Notes: generated by a model from the letters alone, not told the origin. A stretch of 64,000 bases of DNA from Salinicola halophilus (GCF_003206155.1 NZ_PZJV01000001.1:1678937-1742936); one strand, 5' to 3'; shown: positions 34,451-43,986, numbered from the stretch's first letter. A program made the numbers and translations.

Positions 34451-35446
34451 ATGCCAATACGACCAAAAACGCTTTCCAGTACATCGAACACGCCGCGCCA
34501 TCGCCCCCACGCGCGTCGCCTCGCCGTCGCCCTCAGTGCCGGATTGGGCGCCGGGCTTCTCGTCGCCTCCCTGGCGCACGCCGCCGACGACGAGGTGATC
34601 TTCGGCGTGCCGGCCTGGCCCGGGATCACCGTCAAGACCGAGATCGCCAGCCAGCTGCTGGAACCGCTGGGCTACACGACTCAGAGCCGCGAGATCGGCC
34701 TGCAGGTGATCTATCAGGGGCTGACGACCGGCGACGTGGACGTCTTCCTCGGTGCCTGGCTGCCGGCACAGAACCCGATGCTCGAGCCGCTCGAGGCTGA
34801 CGGCAGCATCCAGCGTCTGGCGACCAACGTCACCGGGGCGCAGATGACCCTGGCGGTGCCGGACTACGTGTTCGAGGACGGCGTCACCTCGTTTGCCGAT
34901 CTCGACCCCAACCGAGAGGCCTTCGACGGCGAGATCTACGGCTTCGGCGCCGGCTCGGCGGCCAGCGAGATCCTCAACGAGGCGATCGACGCCGACACCT
35001 GGGGGCTCGGCGACTGGACGCTGGTGGATACCAGTACCGTGGGCATGCTGAGTGCAGCGAAAAGCGCGATCAACAACGAAGAGCCCATCGTCTGGGTCGG
35101 CTGGACGCCGCACTGGATGAACCTCGAGCTGCCGATGCGCTATCTCGAGGACGACAAGAACCTCTTCGGCGAGGGCAATGGCGAGAGCGACGTGCGCACG
35201 CTGATGGCGAGCGACTACGCCGAGGCGAACCCCAACCTGGTGAGCCTGTTCGATCGGTTCAGCTTCTCCGCCGAAGAGCAGAGCTGGATGATTCAGCAGT
35301 ACGGCCAGGAAGAGCGCGCATTCGATCAGGTCGCGAGCGACTGGATTGCGGCACACCCCGAGCGCATCGAAGCGATGCTGGAAGGCGTGACGACGCGGGA
35401 CGGCGAGCCCGCCTGGCCGGCGGTGCGCGAGGCGCTGTCGCTCTGA
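34451..35446 (+). CDS. ProX/ChoX-type quaternary amine ABC substrate-binding protein
   Basis: This 331-residue periplasmic receptor has a signal peptide ending ...ASLAHAADDEV. It matches the glycine betaine/choline/carnitine-binding family: VIFGVPAWPGITVKTEIA, YQGLTTGDVDVFLGAWLP, and VWVGWTPHWMNLEL, whose tryptophans probably form the aromatic cage. No ATPase or permease gene is adjacent, so it must feed a transporter encoded elsewhere. It lies 90 bases after the dioxygenase gene and before a strong terminator. Confidence 0.9.
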   Translation: MPIRPKTLSSTSNTPRHRPHARRLAVALSAGLGAGLLVASLAHAADDEVIFGVPAWPGITVKTEIASQLLEPLGYTTQSREIGLQVIYQGLTTGDVDVFLGAWLPAQNPMLEPLEADGSIQRLATNVTGAQMTLAVPDYVFEDGVTSFADLDPNREAFDGEIYGFGAGSAASEILNEAIDADTWGLGDWTLVDTSTVGMLSAAKSAINNEEPIVWVGWTPHWMNLELPMRYLEDDKNLFGEGNGESDVRTLMASDYAEANPNLVSLFDRFSFSAEEQSWMIQQYGQEERAFDQVASDWIAAHPERIEAMLEGVTTRDGEPAWPAVREALSL

Positions 35447-35581
35447 CGTCACGAGCCGTCCGGCGAGCCCGGCGAATTAACAAAATTTTGTTACAAAATG
35501 ACCGGCATTTTTTTGCCGTCACGGGGAACTAACCGCTCGGCGACGACTCTGAGTCAGTGTTCCCTTGAATGATCCCTTACT

Positions 35582-35611
35582 TGCCCACTATCCCCTAGTG
35601 GGCATTTTTTT
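35582..35611 (+). terminator. Rho-independent terminator after the binding-protein gene
   Basis: TGCCCACTA (35582-35590) and TAGTGGGCA (35596-35604) form a 9-bp stem with a 5-base loop, followed by TTTTTTT (35605-35611). It overlaps the stop codon region of the convergent LysR gene. Confidence 0.9.
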
Positions 35612-36553
35612 GTCCGAAATTTGGGTATCGGGCAGTTCGGGCACCCGCCCGGCCATCTCCGTCACCATGAAATCGACGAAATGACGCACCCGGGCACTGT
35701 TGCGCGCCCGCTCGCTGTAGAGCAGATGGAAGTCTGCCCGGACGCCCTGCCACTGCGGCAGCAGCCTGACCAGATCGCCACTCGCCAGGTGATCGTGAAC
35801 GTCCCACCAGGAGCGCAGCAGCACGCCGTGTCCGTCCAGCGCCATACGCGTCATCGCTTCGGCGTCGTTACTGGCCAGTCGGCCCTGGACCCGGACGTTA
35901 CGCTGAACTGACGGGGCGTCGGTCGCCTCGAACCGCCACAGCGAATAGTCGGTATCGTTCTCGCGCACGATCAGGCAGCGATGATCCGCCAGATCCTCCA
36001 GCTGCTCGAGTGCCGGCGCCGCCGCGAGATAGGCCGGTGCCGCGCAGAGGATGCGCCGGTTGGCGAGCAGTCGTTTGGCGATCCAACGCGCATCCGGCGG
36101 GTCGCCGACGCGAATGTTGACGTCGAACCCCTGCGCGTCGAGCCCCACCGGAAAGCTGGTCAGCTCCAGCAGCAGCTCCAGCTGCGGATGACGGTCGGCA
36201 AAGCGCGAGATCAGCGGCGCGACGTGACGCCGGCCGAAGCCGAACGTGGCGTTGATTCGCAGCCGCCCCGTGAGCGCACGGCCCTGATCGCGCAAGGCGT
36301 TCTCCAGGTCGCCCAGCTCGTCGAGGATCAGCGCGCCCCGTTGCAGGTAGTGCTCGCCTTCGGCGGTCAGCGCCAGGCGCCGCGTCGTCCGTGCCGCCAG
36401 GGAAACCCCCAGCCGCGCCTCGAGCTGCTGCAGTCGCTTGCTCACGGCCGACAGCGATAGCCCGAGTTCGCGGGCAGCACCGGTGAGGCTGCCGGCCTGA
36501 GCGATATGCTGAAAGAACGCCAGATCGTCCATCGCCGTCATTGAATTCTCCAC
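35588..36553 (-). CDS. LysR-family regulator, probably DmlR-like
   Basis: This 321-residue regulator has an HTH (SLTGAARELGLSLSAVSKRL) and the CrgA/DmlR-type effector domain (RLRINATFGFGRRHVAPLIS ... LICAAPAYL-like LAPAYLAAAP). It is divergent from the D-malate/tartrate dehydrogenase gene, the arrangement of dmlR-dmlA in E. coli, where DmlR activates dmlA on D-malate. Start candidates are 36553, 36541 and 36532; the last gives the usual MDDLAFF. Function as DmlR is inferred from position. Confidence 0.82.
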   Translation of the reverse strand: MENSMTAMDDLAFFQHIAQAGSLTGAARELGLSLSAVSKRLQQLEARLGVSLAARTTRRLALTAEGEHYLQRGALILDELGDLENALRDQGRALTGRLRINATFGFGRRHVAPLISRFADRHPQLELLLELTSFPVGLDAQGFDVNIRVGDPPDARWIAKRLLANRRILCAAPAYLAAAPALEQLEDLADHRCLIVRENDTDYSLWRFEATDAPSVQRNVRVQGRLASNDAEAMTRMALDGHGVLLRSWWDVHDHLASGDLVRLLPQWQGVRADFHLLYSERARNSARVRHFVDFMVTEMAGRVPELPDTQISDKKMPTRG

Positions 36554-36876
36554 TCTGGCGCAACAGTCGGTTCGATATTACCCGGATTATCCTCGACGGG
36601 TCAGGCACTACACTGAGACGACCGACCTCGGCGCGGGAGCCTGCGTATGTTCGATGGATTTCGCGACTTCGCTATCGGCGTCGGCGTCCCGCTGGCCGGC
36701 TTGAGGGAGGGGAATCCGGCACGAGCGAACGTTGCTTCGACGCGCTCGCCGAGTGGCGGGCGGTTTCCCTTGCCGGCGTTCAGGGCGACGCCCTGCACTG
36801 CGGCCACTCTCTTCCCGAGGAAGCACCGGATGCGGTCTTCCAGCCACACTGCTCGACTTCATGAGGTAAGCCAACC
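36554..36876. other. Divergent regulator/dehydrogenase promoter interval
   Basis: This 323-base stretch has no recognisable gene. It should contain LysR-type T-N11-A sites and both promoters, but I could not single one out. The ribosome-binding region GAGGTAAG lies just before 36877. Confidence 0.45.
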
Positions 36877-37971
36877 ATGGCACAGAACACCACCCACAGA
36901 ATCGCCGTCATCGCCGGCGACGGCATCGGCACCGAAGTCGTTCCCGAAGGTCTGCGCGCGCTCGAGGCCGCCGCCAAGCGTTTCGACATCTCGCTCGAAT
37001 TCGAGACCTTCGAGTTCGGCAGCTGCGACTATTATCTCGAGCACGGCAAGATGCTGCCGGACGATTGGTTCGAGACGCTCTCCCGGTTCGACGCGATCTT
37101 TTACGGGGCGGTGGGCTGGCCGGAGAAAGTGCCGGATCACGTCTCGCTCTGGGGGTCGCTACTGCAGTTCCGCCGCCACTTCGATCAGTACGTCAATCTG
37201 CGCCCCTGCCGGCTGATGCCGGGCATCAAGAGCCCGTTGGCCGACCGTGAGCCCGGCGACATCGACTTCTACGTGGTACGCGAGAACACCGAGGGCGAGT
37301 ACTCGAGCATCGGCGGCAAGATCTTCGAGGGTACTGAGCGGGAAACCGTGATGCAGGAGACGGTGATGACCCGCACCGGGGTCGATCGCGTGCTGAAGTA
37401 TGCCTTCGACCTCGCTCAGACCCGGCCGCGCCAAAAGCTCACCTCGGCGACCAAGTCCAACGGCATCTCCATCACCATGCCGTACTGGGACGAGCGGGTG
37501 AAAGCGATGGCCAAGCACTACCCCGAGGTCAGCGTCGATCAGTTCCATATCGACATTCTCACCGCCAACTTCGTGCTGCACCCGGACTGGTTCGACGTCG
37601 TCGTCGCCAGCAATCTCTTCGGCGACATTCTTTCCGACCTGGGTCCGGCGTGTACCGGCACCATCGGCGTGGCGCCGTCGGCCAACATCAACCCCGAGGG
37701 CAAGTTCCCCAGCCTGTTCGAACCGGTCCACGGCAGCGCCCCGGACATCGCCGGCAAGGGGATCGCCAACCCCATCGGCCAGATCTGGTGCGGTGCGATG
37801 ATGCTCGAGCACCTGGGCTACAACGAGGCGGGCGCGGCGATGGTCACGGCGATCGAATCGGTACTCGCGTCGAACGACGCCTCGATCCTGACGCCGGATC
37901 TCAAGGGCCAGGGCACCACGGACACCCTCGGCCGGGCCATCGTCGAGGCGCTGGAGACGCCGAGCCGCTGA
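36877..37971 (+). CDS. dmlA: D-malate / tartrate dehydrogenase (decarboxylating)
   Basis: This 364-residue member of the isocitrate/isopropylmalate dehydrogenase superfamily oxidises D-malate to pyruvate and CO2 (or tartrate-related substrates). It shows RIAVIAGDGIGTEVVPEGL, NLRPCRLMPGI, VVRENTEGEYSSIGG, the catalytic lysine/aspartate region TSATKSNGI and ASNLFGDILSDLGPA. The length and the GTEVVPEG variant fit the TDH/DmlA group better than LeuB. Divergent LysR regulator. Confidence 0.9.
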   Translation: MAQNTTHRIAVIAGDGIGTEVVPEGLRALEAAAKRFDISLEFETFEFGSCDYYLEHGKMLPDDWFETLSRFDAIFYGAVGWPEKVPDHVSLWGSLLQFRRHFDQYVNLRPCRLMPGIKSPLADREPGDIDFYVVRENTEGEYSSIGGKIFEGTERETVMQETVMTRTGVDRVLKYAFDLAQTRPRQKLTSATKSNGISITMPYWDERVKAMAKHYPEVSVDQFHIDILTANFVLHPDWFDVVVASNLFGDILSDLGPACTGTIGVAPSANINPEGKFPSLFEPVHGSAPDIAGKGIANPIGQIWCGAMMLEHLGYNEAGAAMVTAIESVLASNDASILTPDLKGQGTTDTLGRAIVEALETPSR

Positions 37972-37976
37972 GCCAG

Positions 37977-38000
37977 AGCCGGCGCCTGGCGGCGCCGGCT
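37977..38000 (+). terminator. GC-rich hairpin after dmlA
   Basis: AGCCGGCGCC (37977-37986) and GGCGCCGGCT (37991-38000) form a perfect 10-bp stem with loop TGGC, 6 bases after the stop. Only two T residues follow, so it may terminate weakly or protect the mRNA end. Confidence 0.5.
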
Positions 38001-38156
38001 TGAGTCATGCCCATCGAGGCGGCAACGCCAAGACGGCCGATAACGGCACTCCCGTGAGGAGAGGACATCGTCCGCTCGCCCTATCGCCGCCGGTTCATCG
38101 CCACCCACCCCGCGCCCTCAACCCTCGCCCATGAGCCTCGGGCCGATGAAGCGGCC

Positions 38157-38936
38157 TCAGGCGAAATCGGGCCGCGTGGCAGTCGCGTGTCGGTTCGATG
38201 CGGCGAACTGCGCGCTGAGGGTATCCGCGATTCGCTGATAGAAGCCCTGCAGTGAGGGTTTGAGGGTCTCGCGTGCCCGGTGCTGATCGATGTAGTACGC
38301 CGCGCGCACGCCGTTGAAGGGCTGAAGCTCGCCCACGCGCTCGAAACGCAGCCCGAAGCGGCCGAGAAGCCGCGCGAGCCGAGGCTCCATCAGGGCGAAG
38401 GCGTGGCGGCGCTCGACGAGTTCGATCATCACGGTCGAGGCGCAATAGACCGCACCGCCGAGCAGCGAGGCGACTCGGATCGCCTCCGCGTGCGGGATCG
38501 CGCCCGGTTCGCCGCACCCGTCCGCCTCGACGCGTTCGCCGCCGAGGCGCTTGCGGTATCGCCCCAGAATCGCTGCGCGGGATACCTCGCAGATGGTCTC
38601 GCGGGGCAGCTTGGTGGGGATGAGATCGGCATGGGAGAAATAGCCCTCGGCGTGCGTTTCGACCGGCAGCGTGGCAAGCCCGGCCTCGGCACTCCCCGGT
38701 GAGACGACACGAATGCAGGCGACCGTCTCGCCGGTGTGTCGATCCCGCACCAGGCAGTGCAGCGCGCAGGCATCGAAGGCATCGAACTCGAGGGCCTGCG
38801 CCGGCGCACCGGGCATCTGGTGGCCGAACTCGCCGGTATAGACGTTGTAGCGAAGCGCATAGACCTCGCGTTTCTGCGCCGGCGTCAGCGCCAGCACGAA
38901 TTCGAAATGGTCCCAGAACCTCTCATGAATGGGCAT
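38157..38936 (-). CDS. PEP-CTERM/exosortase-type N-acyltransferase (autoinducer-synthase-like)
   Basis: This protein of about 259 residues resembles the acyltransferase family found with PEP-CTERM/exosortase systems and distantly LuxI: YALRYNVYTGEFGHQMP, ALHCLVRDRHTGETVACIRV, CEVSRAAILGRYRKR and a C-terminal RRHAFALMEPRLARLLGRFG. Members are predicted to make N-acyl amino acids or similar. No exosortase or PEP-CTERM substrate is in the window. The start at 38936 is preceded by AGGGAA at good spacing. A 28-bp repeat array lies upstream of it. Confidence 0.78.
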   Translation of the reverse strand: MPIHERFWDHFEFVLALTPAQKREVYALRYNVYTGEFGHQMPGAPAQALEFDAFDACALHCLVRDRHTGETVACIRVVSPGSAEAGLATLPVETHAEGYFSHADLIPTKLPRETICEVSRAAILGRYRKRLGGERVEADGCGEPGAIPHAEAIRVASLLGGAVYCASTVMIELVERRHAFALMEPRLARLLGRFGLRFERVGELQPFNGVRAAYYIDQHRARETLKPSLQGFYQRIADTLSAQFAASNRHATATRPDFA

Positions 38937-39001
38937 TGTCGTTCCCTGGGTCGTCATCGACGATTGTTGTTGATAGTGATGCGTCGTGGGTAATGAACCG
39001 C

Positions 39002-39141
39002 TGGTCTTGAATCGTGGGTAAAGGGTCGTGAGTGATCGATCGTTGTTAGTGAGTCATGAGTGATCGATCGTCGATCGTGATTCGTGAATGATCGAGCGTC
39101 GATAGTGAACCGCGGGTGATGAACCGTCGGTGACATCTCGT
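39002..39141. repeat. Imperfect 28-bp tandem repeats
   Basis: Units starting GAGTGATCGATCGT at 39030 and 39058, GAATGATCGAGCGT at 39086 and a weaker GGGTGATGAACCGT at 39114 recur at exactly 28 bases; a degenerate unit precedes at 39002. The core TGATCGATCG is itself self-complementary. The array sits between the acyltransferase and GGDEF-EAL genes. 28 is not a multiple of 3 and no frame is convincing. Confidence 0.75.
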
Positions 39142-39201
39142 CGACCACGGCCGTCGATGCACGTGAGTGTCGCCGAGGGCCGTCGAGTGGGGGAGCGCTG
39201 T

Positions 39202-42048
39202 CTACAGCGTCGCGTTGATCGGCGCCGGTCGCCCGATCCAGTATCCCTGTGCATAGTTGACGCCATAGGCCCGCAGCATCTCCACGATCTCGGCACGATC
39301 GACGAACTCCGCCACGGTGGACTTGCCGAGCCCGCGGGCGATCTCGACGATCGCCTTGACGATCATCTGGCTGCGACGATTCTCGGGCAGATCCTGAATG
39401 AACGAGCCGTCGATCTTGATGTAGTCCGCCGGCAGCTGGTCGAGGTAGTAGAAACTGCTGAAGCCGACCCCGAAGTCATCGAGCGCCACGCGACAGCCCA
39501 GGCTGCGCAGGCCCTGCAGGATATAGCGCGCCGTTGAAAAATCGGTGACGGCCGCGGTCTCCGTCACCTCGACGATCAGACGCCGCGGGTCGATGCCGTT
39601 GGTATCGAGCTCGCCCCGCAGGAACTCGATGAGCTTGCCATCGCGCAGCGACTGGCCGGAGAGGTTGACCGCAAACCGGGCGTCGCTCCCCGCCTGACGC
39701 ATGTGACGCAGCGTCTGACTCAGCACCCAGCGATCCAGCGCGACGATCTGCCCGCTGCTCTCGGCGATCGAAATGAACCACCCGGGCGAGGCGATCTCCC
39801 CGGTGACCGGGTCCGGCAGCCGCAGCAGGACTTCGTGATGCGTCACGGCGTGGTCCGCCAGCCGCATGATCGGCTGCTGCCAGAGCTGGAAGCCGTCCTC
39901 GGCGAGCGCCCGGCGGATCTTCTCTTCCCAGAGGATGCGCTCCTGCAGCGCGTGCCGGTCGGCGCGCGAGGTCAGCAGATGCCAGCGCTGTTCGGGGTTG
40001 GCCTTGGCGCGGTACATGGCGAAGTCCGCGCTCGCCATCAGCTCCTTGGGGGTCGCGCCGTGATCGGGGTAGAGCGCGATGCCGATGCTCGCCATGGCGC
40101 GGTGGCACTGCCCTTCCACCTCGAGCGTGACCGAGGTCAGCGCCTCGATGATCTTGTGTGCCATCACGAGCGCCTGGTCCGCCTCCGCCCGCTCCATCAG
40201 CACCGCGAACTCGTCGCCGCCGAGACGCGCGACGGTACCGACGTGCCCGAGCTGGCGACGGAACACCTCGGCGACCCGCATCAGCAGTTGATCGCCCGCC
40301 TGGTGGCCGCCGAGTTCGTTGACCTCCCGGAACCGATCGAGATCGAGATAGAGCATCGCCCCGTGCGCGCCCTCGACCACCGCCGCGGCCAGCGTCTCTT
40401 CGAAGTAGCGCCGGTTGTAGAGCTCGGTGAGCGGGTCGCGGTGAGCAAGCCAGGCCAGACGCATCTCCGCCGTCTTGCGCTCGGTGATGTCGAGCCCGAC
40501 CGAAACGATGGCCGGCGAGTCGTGAGACCACGCCTTCAGCCCCGAGTGGTACCAGGCGATGGCGCGACGCTGGCCGTCGCCGGTGAGCAGGTCGCTCTCC
40601 TGCTGTCCGTCGAAGGTGGGTGATGCCGGGTCGGTCGTCTCCAGCGACAGAAAGCGCTGCTGGAACGACTCCCCCTGAAGACTGCGTTCGTTGATGCCGA
40701 TCATGCGCAGCGCATGATGGTTGGCGAGCAGAATGCGATCCTCGGCGTCGTGGACGACCACCAGCGCCTCGGCGGAGTCCATCAGCGCGCTGACCAGATC
40801 GCGCTCGCGCTCGAGTTCGCTGACCTGGCGTTCGAGCATCTGGCCGCGGGCGGTGACCTCGCTCTCCAGCGCCTCGAGCTGATAGGAGAGTTCGACGGTG
40901 GTATCCGCGAGCACATCGATTTCGTCCCGCGCGGGCTGGCGCGAGCGCCGGGCGATCCGCTCGCGGAACCGTTCGAAGTCGCCGCTGGCAAGGCCGGGGA
41001 GATAGCGGCTCAGCAGTCGAATGCGCCGTACCGGTCGCCAGAGGATGAACAGCAGGAACATCTCCGCGACGAGCCAGCCGATCAGGCTCGCCAGCAGCAT
41101 CATGCGCGTGGTGCGCTCGATGGCACCGAGCTGCAGCGTCACGTCTTCGATGGCGACGAAGAAGCCCTGCCGATTCAGGTTCTCGCGGCGATTGCCCTCG
41201 AGCGGCATGGCGATGACCTCGAAATCGCGCCCGCCGTACTCGACGCGCCCCGGCGAATCGACCAGCGCCTCGAGCGGCTGGCGCTCGGCGATCCGGGCGA
41301 GAAGCGGCAGCACGTTCCCCTGGTGCGTCAGCGCCAGCGCGCGCGCGTTCCAGGCGGCCAGTGTCCGGCTGACCCCGTCGGCGTCGACCGCTGGCGTCGC
41401 GTCGTCGTCCACCGCCCCATCGCGCGGCGCGCGGGTCAAGAGCGCGATGTCGTTACCCGAGCTTCGCTGGAAGTAGTCCAGCACGTCGACCAGCGAGCGG
41501 GAGGCGACGAGCACCCCGGCATTGCCGCCGGCGACCAGAATCGGCACCGCGACGTACTGCCGGCAGCTCTGGAGACAGACCGTGCGCGCATCCGGGCGCT
41601 CGCGTTCGATGATGCTCCTCACCCAGCGCTGCCAGCCGGCGTGACCGGGCTCGATCTGCTCGCCGCCGTAGCGCGCGAGACGTCGACCGTCGACGTCGAA
41701 GATCAGCATCTCTTCGATGCCGGCATTGAGCTGCAGCGTGGGCCACTGGGTCCGCAGCGCCTGCGCGACGGCGTCCGGCTCATCCAGGCGAAGCGCCTCC
41801 TCCAGGCTTTCCGAAGCGGCGATGATGGCGGCGAGCTGACCGAGTTCGCTGGCGGAGCTGTCCAGCGCGCTGGCCATCAGCTGACGCTGATCCTGCTGCG
41901 CGGCACGCTGGCGGGCCTCGAACTGATTCATCAGATTGGCGTAGCTGATCCAGGCGATGGAGGCGGCGAGCGCCAGCAGTACCAGACTGGTCAGCGCAAA
42001 GGCGCGCCACTTCAGGCTGAGCCGGTAGGGCTTCTCGCGCGCCGTCAT
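39202..42048 (-). CDS. Membrane GGDEF-EAL protein with periplasmic sensor and PAS
   Basis: This 948-residue protein has two membrane segments (near residues 15-37 and 318-340) around a periplasmic domain of about 280 residues, then a HAMP-like linker, a coiled region, PAS (LVSALMDSAEALVVVHDAED), GGDEF (ARLGGDEFAVLMERA, intact) and EAL. In the EAL domain the ExL motif reads EVLLRL, and the catalytic set NLSGQSL, VEVTET, DDFGVGFSSF, IKIDGSFI and VAEFVD is kept, so phosphodiesterase activity is likely. No RxxD inhibitory site precedes GGDEF. It begins 3 bases after the porin gene, in an operon with a binding protein. Confidence 0.92.
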   Translation of the reverse strand: MTAREKPYRLSLKWRAFALTSLVLLALAASIAWISYANLMNQFEARQRAAQQDQRQLMASALDSSASELGQLAAIIAASESLEEALRLDEPDAVAQALRTQWPTLQLNAGIEEMLIFDVDGRRLARYGGEQIEPGHAGWQRWVRSIIERERPDARTVCLQSCRQYVAVPILVAGGNAGVLVASRSLVDVLDYFQRSSGNDIALLTRAPRDGAVDDDATPAVDADGVSRTLAAWNARALALTHQGNVLPLLARIAERQPLEALVDSPGRVEYGGRDFEVIAMPLEGNRRENLNRQGFFVAIEDVTLQLGAIERTTRMMLLASLIGWLVAEMFLLFILWRPVRRIRLLSRYLPGLASGDFERFRERIARRSRQPARDEIDVLADTTVELSYQLEALESEVTARGQMLERQVSELERERDLVSALMDSAEALVVVHDAEDRILLANHHALRMIGINERSLQGESFQQRFLSLETTDPASPTFDGQQESDLLTGDGQRRAIAWYHSGLKAWSHDSPAIVSVGLDITERKTAEMRLAWLAHRDPLTELYNRRYFEETLAAAVVEGAHGAMLYLDLDRFREVNELGGHQAGDQLLMRVAEVFRRQLGHVGTVARLGGDEFAVLMERAEADQALVMAHKIIEALTSVTLEVEGQCHRAMASIGIALYPDHGATPKELMASADFAMYRAKANPEQRWHLLTSRADRHALQERILWEEKIRRALAEDGFQLWQQPIMRLADHAVTHHEVLLRLPDPVTGEIASPGWFISIAESSGQIVALDRWVLSQTLRHMRQAGSDARFAVNLSGQSLRDGKLIEFLRGELDTNGIDPRRLIVEVTETAAVTDFSTARYILQGLRSLGCRVALDDFGVGFSSFYYLDQLPADYIKIDGSFIQDLPENRRSQMIVKAIVEIARGLGKSTVAEFVDRAEIVEMLRAYGVNYAQGYWIGRPAPINATL

Positions 42049-42051
42049 GAA

Positions 42052-43260
42052 TCAGAAGCTGTAGGCGGTTTGAAACAGCAGCAGATTCCAGTAGCGCTCG
42101 GTCTTGTCGTCGTCCGGGTTGTCCTGACGCGGCAGCCACGCCGTGCCATCGACGTAGTGCCACTCGGCCTGAAGGCTCCAGTGAGGATTGATCTGCCACT
42201 GCAGACCGGTGGTGGCGTCCTTGGCGAAACGCGAATAGCTCGGTCCCTGCCCCGTCGCGGCATAGAGGCGACCGTTTCGATCACGACGATCGCTGAGGGT
42301 GTAGTCGTAGCGCAGCAGCCACTGCCACCGCGAGTTGAAACGATACTGGTACTGAACATAGAAGCTCTCGCCGTCGGTCGAACGATTGGCGCGCGAATCG
42401 CCGAAGCCGCTGAGCTCTCGGGTCTGGTATTCGTACTCCGACGTCACGCTCCAGCGCTCGGCGTTGTACTGCAACGACACGATGACGGGCTGAAACAGGA
42501 ACTCACCCTCGCTCGACGGCGTGACACGAGAGCGATAGTCGGCGCGAACCCTGGCCGTACTCAGCGCGGCATTGATCCGTCCTCCATCATGAGCATAGAG
42601 CAGTTGGCCGACGGTAGAGAGCTTGGCATCGAGATCGGGGCGACGAGCGGAGAGCGATATCTCCGCGTCCTCGCCGATCTGCGGCACGCCGATGCCGCCC
42701 TGCCAGTAGAGCGTGCCGTTGGCCAGATGGCGTTCGCCGTAGAGGCTCACGCCGTCGGACGCCATGCCCAGCGAGCGGCTGCGATCGTAGTAGATCGACT
42801 GCGGCAGCAGGACGCCGGGGCGAGTCGAGGGCACGTCGCGCGTCTGGTTGTAGAAGCCGAACGGGTTCTTGAAGCGCCCGACCTGCACGCCCAGCACCAG
42901 CGCCTCGCTCGTCAGCGCCTGGTAGTCGACGATGCCGTAGTCGAGCGTGGGCTCCCAGGCATCGCCGTAGTTGCCGGCGACGCGGCTGAGCGCCTGACCG
43001 GCCACCAGAAACCGGTCGCCGAGTCGCATCGAGGCGTTGAGTCCGATCTCGGTGTACTCGAGGCTGCCCAGGCCGTCGTCGCTGGAGCCGAAAAAGGCGT
43101 TGCGATCGGTCACCACCAGCGCCTGGCTCATGAAACCGTGCAGCTGCAGCGTGCCGCGATCGTCGCTGTCCTGCGCGCGGGCGGTGTCGGCGACGATCGC
43201 ACCGGCCGTGGCGAACACCATCGCCAGCGCCGTCGAGGTGATTCGAATGTGGCTAGTCAA
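42052..43260 (-). CDS. Outer-membrane porin-like beta-barrel protein
   Basis: This 402-residue precursor has a signal peptide ending ...VADTARAQDSD. The mature protein starts GTLQLHGFMSQALVVTDRNAF and is barrel-like throughout (FNSRWQWLLRYDYTLSDRRD, HWSLQAEWHYVDG), ending LLLFQTAYSF with the terminal phenylalanine required for outer-membrane assembly. It starts at TTG 43260, overlapping the upstream gene by 8 bases, so translation is coupled. Functionally parallel to the porin at 17557-18828. Confidence 0.8.
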   Translation of the reverse strand: MTSHIRITSTALAMVFATAGAIVADTARAQDSDDRGTLQLHGFMSQALVVTDRNAFFGSSDDGLGSLEYTEIGLNASMRLGDRFLVAGQALSRVAGNYGDAWEPTLDYGIVDYQALTSEALVLGVQVGRFKNPFGFYNQTRDVPSTRPGVLLPQSIYYDRSRSLGMASDGVSLYGERHLANGTLYWQGGIGVPQIGEDAEISLSARRPDLDAKLSTVGQLLYAHDGGRINAALSTARVRADYRSRVTPSSEGEFLFQPVIVSLQYNAERWSVTSEYEYQTRELSGFGDSRANRSTDGESFYVQYQYRFNSRWQWLLRYDYTLSDRRDRNGRLYAATGQGPSYSRFAKDATTGLQWQINPHWSLQAEWHYVDGTAWLPRQDNPDDDKTERYWNLLLFQTAYSF

Positions 43261-43687
43261 CGGCGAGTACCCGGATTCGATCGGTGACGTTGAATTGCCG
43301 GGCGTAACCGATCCCGCCCGGCGTGGATGCCACGGCGTCGATCATCGCCGCTTCGCTTGCGACCTGATTGGGCGCCTGCCCCGTGCCCGAGAAGACGGCC
43401 CGCTCCCAGGCTAGCCTCAGCTGATGCGGATAGACGCCGAGGATGCGTTTGGAAAACGTTTCGTGAAGCGGTGCGTCGTCGTCGAGCACGAAGACGTGCA
43501 GCGCCTGGCCGCCCGCCAGCGAACGCTGACGCATGGCAAAGACGGCACGCAGCGTCTCGAGAGGGATCGATGTCTGGGCGATGGCGGGATTGGCGATGAC
43601 CACGACGTTCGCGTCGTCGGCCTGCACCGCCGTCGTGAACGGCAGCGAGAGGCTCAACAGCAATGTGACGATCAGCGTTCTCAGCAT
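43253..43687 (-). CDS. Small PstS-like periplasmic binding protein
   Basis: This 144-residue exported protein has a signal peptide (LRTLIVTLLLSLSLPFTTAV to QADDAN). The mature part, VVVIANPAIAQTSIPLETLR then FAMRQRSLAGGQ and GGIGYARQFNV, matches the one-lobe phosphate-binding-like proteins seen also at 17131-17547. It is the first gene of the operon with porin and GGDEF-EAL genes; a role in relaying an envelope signal is inferred. The 299 bases upstream hold no gene. Confidence 0.75.
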   Translation of the reverse strand: MLRTLIVTLLLSLSLPFTTAVQADDANVVVIANPAIAQTSIPLETLRAVFAMRQRSLAGGQALHVFVLDDDAPLHETFSKRILGVYPHQLRLAWERAVFSGTGQAPNQVASEAAMIDAVASTPGGIGYARQFNVTDRIRVLAVD

Positions 43688-43986
43688 CCATTGCGACCTT
43701 GTCGCAGGGATGCACAGCGTCTGGACATCGAATGAACCACCGCCATAGGAAGAGAGTTCCACTGCCTGATGAGAAATGAAGGCTCCGCGACGCGGAAGAG
43801 TTCATAGCGTCAGCTTTGCAGGTTTCCCGCAAACCGATAGGGCAAATAGCGCAGAGCTGCGCGGTCATATTCATTCATACCCGCTCGACCGTTACGGTAT
43901 CGAAGCCAACCTACGATACGTGCTCGAGACATTCGAACAACAGTTAATTCTAATTTAACGTCAGCGGTTTAGCCCTCGCCGCTGGG

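Noticed and set aside
36877..37971. leuB (3-isopropylmalate dehydrogenase)
   Set aside because: Motif variants and the divergent DmlR-like regulator fit D-malate/tartrate dehydrogenase better, and no leu genes are adjacent.
39002..39141. Possible CRISPR array
   Set aside because: The 28-bp units are contiguous and degenerate, without unique spacers, and no cas genes are near.
40714..43287. 857-codon open frame on the plus strand
   Set aside because: It is antisense to the GGDEF-EAL and porin genes, which have clear domains. High-GC sequence commonly leaves such mirror frames open.
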